Shown here in pieces: positions 9,901-17,633 of a DNA stretch of 51,782 bases. The notes below the pieces were generated by a model. It had not been told where the DNA came from and searched no databases. It worked only from the letters and a program-made list of their open reading frames with translations. The position numbers and the translations under genes were made by a program. Source of the stretch: Prevotella sp. (GTDB taxonomy: Bacteria > Bacteroidota > Bacteroidia > Bacteroidales > Bacteroidaceae); the NCBI GenBank assembly GCA_017395215.1, contig JAFPVW010000092.1, forward strand, positions 1 through 51,782, given 5' to 3'. Numbering within the stretch: the stretch's first letter is position 1; each line of letters begins with the position of its first letter.

Positions 9901-10112
9901 CACCGTGGAGTGTAGACATCACCCGTCTGCTGAAGCGTGGCCGGAACAAGATAGAACTCCGTGTAGCCAACACCCTGTGGAACCGCCTCGTTGGAGATGC
10001 CCGCCTGGCAGAAGCCGAACGCACGACATGGCAGACCCATCCTCTAGCGAAGCCTGACGAAAAGTTGCAGCCATCAGGGCTTACAGGCTGCAGCATTGAG
10101 ATAACACGCTAA
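6957..10112 (+). CDS. GH106 family alpha-L-rhamnosidase
   Basis: The protein of 1,051 residues resembles glycoside hydrolase family 106, which removes alpha-L-rhamnose from rhamnogalacturonan. After a signal peptide (1-20) comes the typical opening 'KVWWFFGETETTREDITADLEAFKTAG' region, written here only as WWFFGE...GVGGV, then the barrel and interspersed beta domains. Near the C-terminus a GH2-like jelly roll carries 'EVIVNGRSAGVVWC' and 'RVANTLWNRLVGD'. I chose the ATG at 6957 because it starts the signal peptide and lies 22 nt after the -7 box; the open frame runs further upstream but across the promoter. Odd: an AT-rich simple-repeat stretch (8781-8828) is read in frame as 'ENEELRMKNKEFKIN'. 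Family assignment is good, exact linkage is inferred. Confidence 0.85.
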   Translation: MRHLITYLLLWASIFPSMSQSSLTYGFDHPQDSARTKVWWFFGETETTREDITADLEAFKTAGVGGVVYYDQVHGSGEGADKLFDEHWWQSLIFASQEAKRLGLSFEANIGNGYVAGGKWITPDRSMQRLTVSETLLSGGKHHQLALPDCPRGWHHDVAVLALPYREELLGTSRLLSIVPTGRRDSALVFDFGKPFTARSISYEAKAQGKARTSSMQVPPFAPRTEMTKGESTKWNFFGCGYRELPNIGRLEVSDDGTHYRPVCELRPRYQNLGGVKQQTIAFPTTRGRYYRITLTDRTVPLDNVVISARACVDGWEAKASLVSDYIDSETTPHYNIEEMVQAADIVDLTDHMAPDGTLAMPEDMKGDWLVMRFVAVTTGGHTKHGRKEALGLECDKLSVEGARLHWQSYTKPVIDSIRAHGGALEGICMDSHEAGPQNWTQDMPQQFRRLRGYDLKPFLPTIAGGMIVSVEDNHSSLLKDFRRTISDLMTTNYFGEFNRLCREEGLTLTAQAVGGALCMAGDNIEVKRLVDKPQGEFWGYQTEGNYDIKDCSSAAHVYGKQIASGEAFTDITYKHSLADIKNLADYAFAFGINELVVCASAYQPWVRENEELRMKNKEFKINTANGRQYVLNRLNTLWPMSRPFWDYQARCSWMLRQGKPVSDICIYLGDDVPIRILSHRLPDLPQGYDFDAFTTDALKHRMTVKDRRIVLPDGTSYGMMILPPEGQIPEDIRLLIDSFRQQGVAIYHQPAITTHEGQRAGLEQAISEAGLTPDVVAPAVKGLYFCHRRIATEDIYFLNNHSDRDVADRFRFRTTATSAALWNPVTGERTPLAMTTEDGYTAIDLTLRPRESFFIVTNRTESKSIEDSATHRLATQRPSSIIQPLVADGPWTVTFDTAMGGPTEPVVFPTLTDWTESSDPRIKYYAGTAIYKNTFTLKRSLLTKGVKGSRNEATYSLNLQLRNAAAEVIVNGRSAGVVWCSPWSVDITRLLKRGRNKIELRVANTLWNRLVGDARLAEAERTTWQTHPLAKPDEKLQPSGLTGCSIEITR
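8781..8828 (+). repeat. AT-rich simple repeat inside the GH106 gene
   Basis: A run built of GAAGAAT/TAAGAAT-like heptamers sits in a GC-rich gene and adds a charged Lys/Glu/Asn-rich loop without breaking the frame. Similar AT heptamer runs are usually intergenic in this group, so it looks like an in-frame insertion. Confidence 0.6.
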
Positions 10113-10127
10113 AAAAGCCGCATACAC

Positions 10128-10189
10128 ACGATTTTACCCTATTTTGTACGTTTTTACCCTATATGGTCTGCCGCAAACATTTACTTTTG
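10128..10189 (+). promoter_or_regulatory. Promoter of the 946-residue protein with tandem operator
   Basis: Two copies of TTTTACCCTAT (10132-10142 and 10152-10162) lie exactly 20 bp apart, i.e. on the same face of the helix. The proximal copy is preceded by ATTTTGTAC and lies 30 nt before a TACTTTTG -7 box (10182-10189), as in the PL11 promoter. No TTG is present at -33; the operator occupies that position. Confidence 0.75.
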
Positions 10190-10196
10190 CGGCAGA
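10167..10196. repeat. 11-bp inverted repeat covering the -7 box
   Basis: TCTGCCGCAAA (10167-10177) and TTTGCGGCAGA (10186-10196) are exact inverted copies around an 8-nt spacer, and the -7 box lies within. It could bind a second regulator or form a cruciform. Confidence 0.6.
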
Positions 10197-10271
10197 TTTC
10201 TTTTATTAGACAGTTCATCGTTCATATTTGAAATTTTATATTTTATCATTAACTATTTAAACACTAACAGT

Positions 10272-13112
10272 ATGAGAAAGAGATTACTAATGCAATTGAT
10301 GGCTGTGATGGCTGCCATTGGCGTGTACGCTCAGGGAGAGTACTTCTATACGCACACCGCCAAATACGTCACTACTGACGTGAACAAAGTGAGCAACAGC
10401 AGTTTCGACGGCCTCGACGGTTGGCAGAACGAGCTGGGACAGGCAGTGATGAGCCAGTTTTGGTTCTTGGAGAACGGTGCTGCCCCTACTGGCGGCAATG
10501 CCTTGATTAGCACTGGCGACGATGCTGCCGACGGAGGTGCCTTGATATACAAGGTATCCAACCTGACTGAAGGCACCTACGGCGTGACGTTCTGGGTGAA
10601 GGCCGAGACGGGCTTCACTACCAGCATCACCGACGGCGCGGCCAACTACATCGACGTGTTTGTCAGCAAGACCGGTGACGTGACCAAGACAACCGACGAC
10701 AAGCAGGTAGCCCAGGTAGAAATCATTGGCTCGGAGTGGCAGCAAGTGGGCTATCGGTTCGATGCTGAGGATGGCGACGCCGTCATCATCCGCGTGGCAA
10801 AGCTGGCAGCCGGCACGATGTTTGCAGGGCTGTCGGTAAGCAGCGTGATGGAGGTGTTCGACACCCGCATCGCCGACCGTATGTTGGCATATGCCGACCG
10901 GCTGCTGGCCGACGAGAACCTGCCCAACGGCCGCGACGACTTCCGCGAGTGGATTGAGAACGACTTCAAGGCTGCTCTGGCCATTGAGGAGCTTCGCAAC
11001 AGCAAGGACGACATGCAGGGCTTCGTCGATGCATTCAACGACGAGTACCTACCTGCCTTCCTGAGTGCCAACGGTGCGAACCTAATGCCGACGTACCTTC
11101 AAGACTGGACATCATGGGGCCAATACAATTATGCCAAACTTGGTACAAAGGATAACTGGACGTTCGAAGGTGGCCGCTGGGGCTTCACAGGCAATACAAA
11201 CTACTTAGAGTTTGCCGAGGGCGACGGCTGCATTGCTTCGGCAGGTGTTCAGACGAGCATGAACCTGACAGCCAGCATGCGTACTAAGGCTGGTGCTCTT
11301 GACAACCTGCCCGCAGGTAAGTACTTCTTCTCTATCGAGGCTCAGGCTGTCGCTGCCTCGAATCGTGCCAATCCCTACGGTGCCGACCACAGCATTGTCA
11401 TTAACAATCCTGCCATCTATGTGGGAGCCGACACGACGGTAATAGCCGATACGCTGAACGGATACTACTGGAAACGCTACTATAAGATAGCCGAGATCAA
11501 GAAGGGCGACGAGAAAGTTCTGGGTTTTGTCTTCCCGGCATTTGAGAACAAAAAGGGCGGCCGCTACAGTGTGCGCAATCCGCAGGCCTATCTGCTGGGA
11601 AGAAGCACTGTCGACATGGAGTATGAGGCCCAGAAGGAAGCCTTCCTCGTGCAGCAGTATAACCTGAACCAGCGTATCACAGACTATCCTGTTGAGCTGA
11701 ATATCACTGACTATCCCTGGTCGCAGGACTCGCTGCAGCGCGCCATCGACGCAGCACTTCCTGTCTATCAGGCTTCGCTGGCCATTATCGATGCCAATGG
11801 CAACGTGCTTGACAGGTTGCAGGTAACAGAGGAGATGGTACAGTTGCTGCTTGATCAGGTGAACGCCCTGGGCCGTGCCCGCAACTACGTTATTGTTAAG
11901 AACGCGCCTATCGTGACACTGAGAGAGACGGTGGCTGCTGCCAAGGCCACTCTAGACAATCCTGCCAACGCCGGTGCCGCAGCCGACAAACGTCAGGCCC
12001 TGCAGGCTGCTGTGGATGAGGGGCAAGCCTTGCTCGACGCAATCAGCCAGACCATCCAGACCGATGAGTTCACGGCTGCCACGACGGACATTCTGACGGC
12101 TACAGAGGAGTTCAAGGCGACATCGGCCTCACGTGCCAATCCTGCTGAGATTCTGATAAAGAATGCTGACTTCAGCGATTTCAGTGTAAACTCTAACATC
12201 ACCTCATTCGACGCGCCGACGAAAGAATGGAATTGGTCTGTTGGCGCCGATGCCAACCGCTGGGAGATCCGCGACAACGTGACGCTCTCGCAGGGACATG
12301 GTGCAAGCATCTGGCGCGGCACTACCGTCGGTCTCGACGGCAAGGCTCAGCAGATGGTTGAATTGACCTACGACGGACTCTATGAGTACAGGACTGAGGC
12401 ATACATCTCTGAGGAGCGCGTAGCAGAGCTGCTAGCCGTAGCTGAGGTGCTTGAGAACGACACTGTCTTCAAGCCCAACATCCGTTTGTTCTTCGGCGAG
12501 GACGGTGTGCCCGACTCCATCGCCATCAGCAAGTGGTACAACGGTGTGAAGGATGACGGCACCTACTTTACCCGGGATGTGAACGGCACGAAGTACTCTG
12601 GCATGGTCTACGCCACCTACTCTGTCTTCTTCAAGAAGAACAACTCAGCTCCTGTTACAGCAGAGTTCGGACTGGAGGCAAGAGACAATGGTGCAACAGC
12701 CGGTGCTAACGGTTTCGGATTCGGCAACAACAGAATCTACTACGTCGGCGATGAGACAAAGTATCTTGCCGACACAAAGGCTGACCTGACCGCAGCCGTG
12801 GCTGCTGCCAAGACTGTAGTCGCTAACAATCCAAACAGCTACTGGACAGTGAAGTTGAACCGCTACATCAGTGATGCCGAAGCTGCCACCACAGCCAAAG
12901 CGATGCAGAACGCCCTGCATGGTATTAATGAGGTGTCGTCACGACTGACGGGTACGGTGACTGCCGTCAAGGGTGTGTTCAGCCAGATAAGTGCTGGCCG
13001 CCAACTGCCGTCAGGTGTTTACACGCTGACAGGTGTCAAGATAGCCGACCAGGCTTCCTTCTTGAAGCCAGGTCTCTACATTGTCAACGGCAAGAAGGTC
13101 GTCATCAAGTAA
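10272..13112 (+). CDS. Secreted multi-module protein, no recognised catalytic domain
   Basis: I do not recognise an enzyme in these 946 residues. A signal peptide (1-20) is followed by a beta-sandwich-like module resembling CBM4/9 folds ('NSSFDGLDGW', about 28-195), a helical linker, a second such module (about 265-455), a helix-rich FIVAR-like stretch (about 470-620), a third module ('NADFSDF...', about 625-830) and another helical stretch. The tail 'YTLTGVKIAD...GLYIVNGKKVVIK' (about 917-946) resembles a type IX secretion sorting signal. It has its own operator-bearing promoter and a terminator, so it is a free-standing member of the regulon. Glycan capture at the cell surface is a plausible role, inferred from the modules and the absence of SusD. 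Confidence 0.75.
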   Translation: MRKRLLMQLMAVMAAIGVYAQGEYFYTHTAKYVTTDVNKVSNSSFDGLDGWQNELGQAVMSQFWFLENGAAPTGGNALISTGDDAADGGALIYKVSNLTEGTYGVTFWVKAETGFTTSITDGAANYIDVFVSKTGDVTKTTDDKQVAQVEIIGSEWQQVGYRFDAEDGDAVIIRVAKLAAGTMFAGLSVSSVMEVFDTRIADRMLAYADRLLADENLPNGRDDFREWIENDFKAALAIEELRNSKDDMQGFVDAFNDEYLPAFLSANGANLMPTYLQDWTSWGQYNYAKLGTKDNWTFEGGRWGFTGNTNYLEFAEGDGCIASAGVQTSMNLTASMRTKAGALDNLPAGKYFFSIEAQAVAASNRANPYGADHSIVINNPAIYVGADTTVIADTLNGYYWKRYYKIAEIKKGDEKVLGFVFPAFENKKGGRYSVRNPQAYLLGRSTVDMEYEAQKEAFLVQQYNLNQRITDYPVELNITDYPWSQDSLQRAIDAALPVYQASLAIIDANGNVLDRLQVTEEMVQLLLDQVNALGRARNYVIVKNAPIVTLRETVAAAKATLDNPANAGAAADKRQALQAAVDEGQALLDAISQTIQTDEFTAATTDILTATEEFKATSASRANPAEILIKNADFSDFSVNSNITSFDAPTKEWNWSVGADANRWEIRDNVTLSQGHGASIWRGTTVGLDGKAQQMVELTYDGLYEYRTEAYISEERVAELLAVAEVLENDTVFKPNIRLFFGEDGVPDSIAISKWYNGVKDDGTYFTRDVNGTKYSGMVYATYSVFFKKNNSAPVTAEFGLEARDNGATAGANGFGFGNNRIYYVGDETKYLADTKADLTAAVAAAKTVVANNPNSYWTVKLNRYISDAEAATTAKAMQNALHGINEVSSRLTGTVTAVKGVFSQISAGRQLPSGVYTLTGVKIADQASFLKPGLYIVNGKKVVIK

Positions 13113-13133
13113 AAGAGACAACGACTCTACAGG

Positions 13134-13162
13134 AAGGCTATCCTCACGGGTAGCCTTTTTTT
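13134..13162 (+). terminator. Intrinsic terminator after the 946-residue protein gene
   Basis: AAGGCTA (13134-13140) pairs with TAGCCTT (13151-13157), with extra inner CC/GG pairing, followed by a run of T to 13162. It separates this gene from the PL11 promoter. Confidence 0.85.
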
Positions 13163-13182
13163 GCCAAACAGGCCAAAATTGT

Positions 13183-13234
13183 ACGTTTTTGCACGATTTT
13201 ACCCTATTCATCCGTGCCGCTTGGACTAATTTTG
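13183..13234 (+). promoter_or_regulatory. PL11 operon promoter with shared operator
   Basis: TTTTTGCAC (13186-13194) and TTTTACCCTAT (13197-13207) precede a TAATTTTG -7 box (13227-13234) by 41 and 30 nt, the same spacing as at the other enzyme promoters. No other promoter is evident up to 23014, so it may drive the whole downstream operon. Confidence 0.75.
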
Positions 13235-13271
13235 CAGTAGAAAACAAAAAACGAACAGAAAAGCAGAAGTC

Positions 13272-15728
13272 ATGAGAAAACAACTGACAACTCTTCTCGC
13301 CACCTTATTTATATTTAACGGCGTGGCACAGATATCCAAGACGGCCCAAATGGAGCAGTTGAGCCGCGGCGTTGTTGCTATCAAGAACGGCTCAAACACG
13401 TTCGTCAGCTGGCGCCTTCTGGCCACCGATGCTGAGGGAACTACGTTTGACGTACTGCGTGATGGGTCGGTTTTGTCTAACGGCAAAGACCTAACGGTGA
13501 CCAACCTAAGTGTCAGCGGAGGCAGCGACGACAGCCAGTATCAGGTACGCACGAAAGTGAACGGCCAGATAGTGAAGACGAGTGAGGGCGTAAGCCGCTG
13601 GGCCGACATCTGTATGAGTCTGACGCTTGATCGCCCTGCATCGCAGGCGGGCTACCACTATTTCCCCAATGACTGCTCGGTTGCCGATCTTGATGGCGAC
13701 GGCGAGTACGAGCTTATTGTGAAGTGGGACCCCTCCAACTGTCAGGACAACTCCGTCAGCGGTAAGACAGGTAACGTCTATCTATCGGCGTACAAAATGG
13801 ACGGTACAAAACTATGGACCATTGACCTCGGCCCCAATATCCGTGCCGGTGCCCACTATACACAGTTCCTGGTCTACGACTTCAATGGCGACGGACGGGC
13901 AGAACTTATATGCAAGACAGCACAGGGCAGTGTCGACGGACAGGGCGGATACGTCAACAAAGTAGCCGACGACACGAAGATAAGCTCGGCTAGCAACAGC
14001 CTGAAGTATGCCAACAGCAGTGGCCGTATTCTCAGCGGCAGCGAGTACCTCACTGTCTTCGAGGGCACGACAGGCCGCGCCCTGCACACTGTGTGGTACA
14101 ACCCCAACCGCGGTTGCACCACCGGCGAGGCGAAAGCACCCACCGGGTCGGATTTAAACTCGCTATGGGGTGACGACTACGGCAACCGTTGTGACCGCTT
14201 CTTGGCCTGCGTGGCCCACTTGGACGGTGCCGACCGTAACGCCTCGGCGGTGATGTGTCGTGGCTATTACACCCGCGCCTACCTCTGGGCCGTAGACTTC
14301 GACGGACAGAAGCTTTCGACGAAGTGGCTGCACGCCTCAGTCAGTCCTACCGTTGTCGAGGTAACGGACGGCGCAGGACAGAAGATCTCGAAAACCTATT
14401 TGACCAACACGTCGGGCATCAGCAGCGGCACCACCGATAAGCAATTCTACTGTACCGCGTACGGCCAGGGCTGCCACTCCGTGGCTGTGGGCGACGTCGA
14501 CGGCGACGGCTGCGACGAGATTATCTATGGCTCGGCAGCCATCGACAACAACGGTCAGCTGTTGCACACTACGGGCTTAGGTCACGGCGATGCGCTGCAT
14601 CTGAGCGACCTCATGCCCGACCATCCCGGACTGGAGGTCATGATGGTTCATGAAGAAGCTCCCTTCGGCTGGAGCGTGCGCGACGCCAATACGGGTGAAC
14701 TGCTCATCCACCACACCGGACGCGAAGACACTGGCCGCGGCATTGGAGCCGACATCCTGGCCGACCACCGTGGCTTTGAATACTGGCATAGCGATGACAA
14801 TGACTATAAGAACGCCTCTGGCAGCACTGTCAAAGGCAACTATAATATCTACGGCAGCGATGACGCTGTGGTGAGCCACTATACGAACAACTATCCCTTC
14901 TATAACTTCCGCATTTATTGGGATGGCGATGCACAGGACGAGTTGTTTGACAAGGGAGCCCTGAACGACGGCAATCTCTCAACCCGACTGCTTACCTGCG
15001 GTGACTATGGCAACTCTGTCACCTACGGTAGCAAGGCCAACCCGCTGCTCATTGCCGACATCCTAGGCGACTGGCGCGAGGAGATAGTCATGTTCGATCA
15101 CACAGACTCCTGTACCATCAACATTTTCTCGACCACAAAAGCTACTAAGATGGCCGTTCCCACACTGATGCACGACCACATCTACCGTATGTCGGTGGCT
15201 TGGCAGAATGTAGGCTACAACCAGCCGCCCCATTTAGGTTTCTACCTGCCCGACTTTGTTGCTACGCGCTTCGACGCTGTGAGTGAGAGTCCAAAAGAGC
15301 AAACGATAGAGTTAGGACAACCCATCAGTGATGTGACCTGCAAGTACACGAATTGTATCAGCGTCATGCTACAATATGTCTATCTCGACGGCAAACGTAT
15401 CAAGTCGTACGCTACACCTGATGGAATGACGTTCACCCGCAATGCCAACGACAACACCTTCACCCTCAGCGGAACGCCGACGGAGGCAGGCGACTACGAG
15501 TTTGTAATGAAGTCAAGCGGTGATGTGTCGGGTACTTCCACGACCGACACTCTGCGCATCCACGTTAACAACACGCTGGGTATCACTCAACGCCCAACAC
15601 CTATCACCCAACAGCCAACAACCATATACACCCTCGACGGCAAGCGTATCAGTGCAGATAGCCCATTGGAGAGAGGCGTCTACATTGTCCGCCGTGGCAG
15701 TCACGCTGAAAAGGTTATGGTCAAGTGA
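13272..15728 (+). CDS. PL11 rhamnogalacturonan lyase
   Basis: The 818-residue secreted protein resembles polysaccharide lyase family 11 (YesW/YesX type), which cleaves the rhamnogalacturonan-I backbone by beta-elimination. After a signal peptide (1-19) come an N-terminal beta domain ('GVVAIKNGSNTFVSWRLL') and an eight-bladed propeller. The propeller carries calcium-binding loops 'DLDGDGEYE' (about 139), 'DFNGDGRAE' (about 202) and 'DVDGDGCDE' (about 407), and 'GDWREE' near 603. A C-terminal Ig-like region and a sorting-like tail ending 'ERGVYIVRRGSHAEKVMVK' follow. A repetitive stretch (15590-15630) reads as a Thr/Gln/Pro-rich linker before the tail. It is the first gene of the likely operon. 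Confidence 0.93.
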   Translation: MRKQLTTLLATLFIFNGVAQISKTAQMEQLSRGVVAIKNGSNTFVSWRLLATDAEGTTFDVLRDGSVLSNGKDLTVTNLSVSGGSDDSQYQVRTKVNGQIVKTSEGVSRWADICMSLTLDRPASQAGYHYFPNDCSVADLDGDGEYELIVKWDPSNCQDNSVSGKTGNVYLSAYKMDGTKLWTIDLGPNIRAGAHYTQFLVYDFNGDGRAELICKTAQGSVDGQGGYVNKVADDTKISSASNSLKYANSSGRILSGSEYLTVFEGTTGRALHTVWYNPNRGCTTGEAKAPTGSDLNSLWGDDYGNRCDRFLACVAHLDGADRNASAVMCRGYYTRAYLWAVDFDGQKLSTKWLHASVSPTVVEVTDGAGQKISKTYLTNTSGISSGTTDKQFYCTAYGQGCHSVAVGDVDGDGCDEIIYGSAAIDNNGQLLHTTGLGHGDALHLSDLMPDHPGLEVMMVHEEAPFGWSVRDANTGELLIHHTGREDTGRGIGADILADHRGFEYWHSDDNDYKNASGSTVKGNYNIYGSDDAVVSHYTNNYPFYNFRIYWDGDAQDELFDKGALNDGNLSTRLLTCGDYGNSVTYGSKANPLLIADILGDWREEIVMFDHTDSCTINIFSTTKATKMAVPTLMHDHIYRMSVAWQNVGYNQPPHLGFYLPDFVATRFDAVSESPKEQTIELGQPISDVTCKYTNCISVMLQYVYLDGKRIKSYATPDGMTFTRNANDNTFTLSGTPTEAGDYEFVMKSSGDVSGTSTTDTLRIHVNNTLGITQRPTPITQQPTTIYTLDGKRISADSPLERGVYIVRRGSHAEKVMVK

Positions 15729-15838
15729 ATAAAGTAGTAGTTTTTATCATATTGGTTTTAATTAGTAGTATAGCCGTCTGGGCGCAGGAGTGCGCTCAGA
15801 CCTATACAAACAAAACCGCGACGAGGCAATCACATTAA
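15725..15838 (+). pseudogene. 37-residue signal-peptide remnant
   Basis: A GTG overlapping the TGA of the PL11 gene opens a 37-codon frame. It starts 'MNKVVVFIILVLISS', continues 'IAVWAQE' (a signal peptide with a peptidase site) and stops 16 residues after 'WAQ'. The start-stop overlap looks like translational coupling of a once-longer secreted protein whose body was lost. An 11-bp hairpin (15776-15786 with 15791-15801) lies within. It could instead be a tiny secreted peptide. Confidence 0.4.
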
Positions 15839-15869
15839 AAAAATAACAAATCTTTTATTCTAAAACGTT

Positions 15870-17402
15870 ATGAACAAGACATTCAAGAAACTTGCGCTCT
15901 GCGCAGTGGCTCTGCTTTTCGCCCAGACGATCTCGGCAGGCGTAAAGACAACCTACAATTTTGTGCTGGCACCCGATGCCACTCCGGTTCAACCCACCTG
16001 GGGCGATGAGGTCGTTGTACACGGTGACATCTCGCTAAATCTACTGGCATACGACGACAATACTTTCGACAACCACTTTGCTGTAGGACCTACAGAACGT
16101 AATGTTGCTGATGGGACAGGCTTCCGCTTTCGCACCTCTGGGGCCTATAAGGGTCTATGGTCTGCCGATGAAGGGCGTTATTTCTCCATCTTAGACTTGA
16201 AGGCAGGTGACAAGGTAACGTTCACGATGCACAAAGACGATTGCAATCTGAGCTTTGTTGACGGTGATGCTGTAGTCAGCGGTCGGGAGTACATAGCCGA
16301 GGCTGACGGGACGATGGACTTTGTCAGTACGGGCAAGGTATGGATAGAAAATGTCACCATTGAGACCAAAGGACTGGCCATCACCATCGGCATCATTCCC
16401 GGCGCCGACCCCACGGTGTATGATTTTGTGCAGGCAGAAGAAGGTGCACAGGCAGCTCCAACTTACGGCTCGGAAGTCACTACTGGTGGCAATACATTGC
16501 AGTTGATTTCGTATGGTGGCAATGATTTCGACAACAAGTTTGCCGTGGGACCCACCAGTCGTAACAATGGTACGAACAATGGCTTCATCTTCCGTACTGC
16601 AGGCGATTGGAAGGGTCTGTGGTCGAACTGGAACAACCGCAACTTCTCCATCCTCAACTTGAAGAAAGGTGAGACGGTTACGCTGATAATCAGCCAAAAT
16701 GCGACATCGTTGAGTTTTGTTGGTGGCGATGCCGTAGTGAGCGGTCAGAGTTACACCGTTGAGACCGATGGCAACCTTGACTTCGTTACGAATGCCAATG
16801 GCACCTACATTGAGAGTGTCAGCATCCTGCCCGCCGGAGCGGCTGGCACCTCAGCCGGTGCCACGCTGGTCACTCCCGTTGCACTCGACTTCACCAATTC
16901 TACCATCAAGGCATATATTGCCACCGAGGCCAATGCCGGTACCGTTAGCTTCAAGCAGGTCTACAAGGTACCAGCCAACACTGCACTTTTATTAAAGGCC
17001 GAAAATACCACTGTATTGAACGAAATCGTCAACGAGCTTGACGGCGATGCCGAGGACGTCAGCGAAAACCTGTTGCAGGGTAATACTACGAATGTGGTTT
17101 TAGAGTCGGACGATGATACTCGCTATTATGTCTACGGTACTCACGACAAAAAAGCAGCCTTTTATTATGCCTCAGCCATTAACTGTCAGGCAGGTTTGGC
17201 TTATCTGGCTCTGACTGCTGAACAGGCCGGTGCCGCCAGTCGCCTGAACTTTGCTTTCGGCGGGTCGGCAACGGCAGTCAAGACTACCGGTGCTGTAGTT
17301 GCTAAAACCAATGAGGTCTATACGCTCAGCGGCCAGCGTGCAGGCAAGGCTACCCAAAAGGGCATTTACGTGGTAAACGGACGTAAGGTGGTTATCAAGT
17401 GA
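15870..17402 (+). CDS. Secreted protein with two copies of an unnamed beta module
   Basis: This 510-residue protein has a signal peptide (1-23) and no catalytic domain I recognise. Two related modules (about 27-167 and 182-325) share the pattern 'DN(H/K)FAVGPT.RN', 'F.FRT.G..KGLWS', 'FSIL.LK.G..VT' and 'LSFV.GDAVVSG..Y'. A third, different domain (about 330-470, 'ALDFTNSTIKAYIAT', 'KVPANTALLLKAE') follows, and then a sorting-like tail 'KGIYVVNGRKVVIK'. The same module and domain occur once each at the C-terminus of the PL4-like lyase two genes downstream, which ties this protein to pectin. I infer a carbohydrate-binding or surface-display role. Confidence 0.7.
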   Translation: MNKTFKKLALCAVALLFAQTISAGVKTTYNFVLAPDATPVQPTWGDEVVVHGDISLNLLAYDDNTFDNHFAVGPTERNVADGTGFRFRTSGAYKGLWSADEGRYFSILDLKAGDKVTFTMHKDDCNLSFVDGDAVVSGREYIAEADGTMDFVSTGKVWIENVTIETKGLAITIGIIPGADPTVYDFVQAEEGAQAAPTYGSEVTTGGNTLQLISYGGNDFDNKFAVGPTSRNNGTNNGFIFRTAGDWKGLWSNWNNRNFSILNLKKGETVTLIISQNATSLSFVGGDAVVSGQSYTVETDGNLDFVTNANGTYIESVSILPAGAAGTSAGATLVTPVALDFTNSTIKAYIATEANAGTVSFKQVYKVPANTALLLKAENTTVLNEIVNELDGDAEDVSENLLQGNTTNVVLESDDDTRYYVYGTHDKKAAFYYASAINCQAGLAYLALTAEQAGAASRLNFAFGGSATAVKTTGAVVAKTNEVYTLSGQRAGKATQKGIYVVNGRKVVIK

Positions 17403-17442
17403 ACTTAGTAATAAAAATAGAATAAAGAAATAACATACAATT

Positions 17443-17622
17443 ATGAAAAAGACATATATAAATCCCACTATCGAATCTGTAGTTGTAGAGGCTGACGAAC
17501 AGTTGCTTTCAGGCTCAATCACGGAGACCCTTGACAATACGGATGTGTCAAGCGTTGATGATTTCATCCAGCTCAGTCGCGAAGTTGACGACATTATGGA
17601 ATTTTGTGTCGAAGACAACTAA
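17443..17622 (+). CDS. 59-residue acidic peptide, MKKTYINP / LLSGS type
   Basis: A short gene (59 codons) sits between the module protein (40 nt upstream) and the PL4-like lyase (11 nt downstream). It starts 'MKKTYINPTIESVVVEADEQ' and continues 'LLSGSITETL', then a strongly acidic tail ending 'DDIMEFCVEDN'. Short proteins with this MKKTY..P...LL(A/S)GS opening are common in Prevotella and Bacteroides and have no assigned function. A GS after a hydrophobic pair resembles a leader-peptide cleavage site, but no peptidase or modifying enzyme is next to it. Its packing in the operon supports that it is translated. Confidence 0.6.
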   Translation: MKKTYINPTIESVVVEADEQLLSGSITETLDNTDVSSVDDFIQLSREVDDIMEFCVEDN

Positions 17623-17633
17623 AAGACTGAATT

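Noticed and set aside
15776-15801. Terminator between PL11 and the 510-residue gene
   Set aside because: The 11-bp hairpin has no T-tract and lies inside the signal-peptide stub; no new promoter follows, so the operon probably continues.
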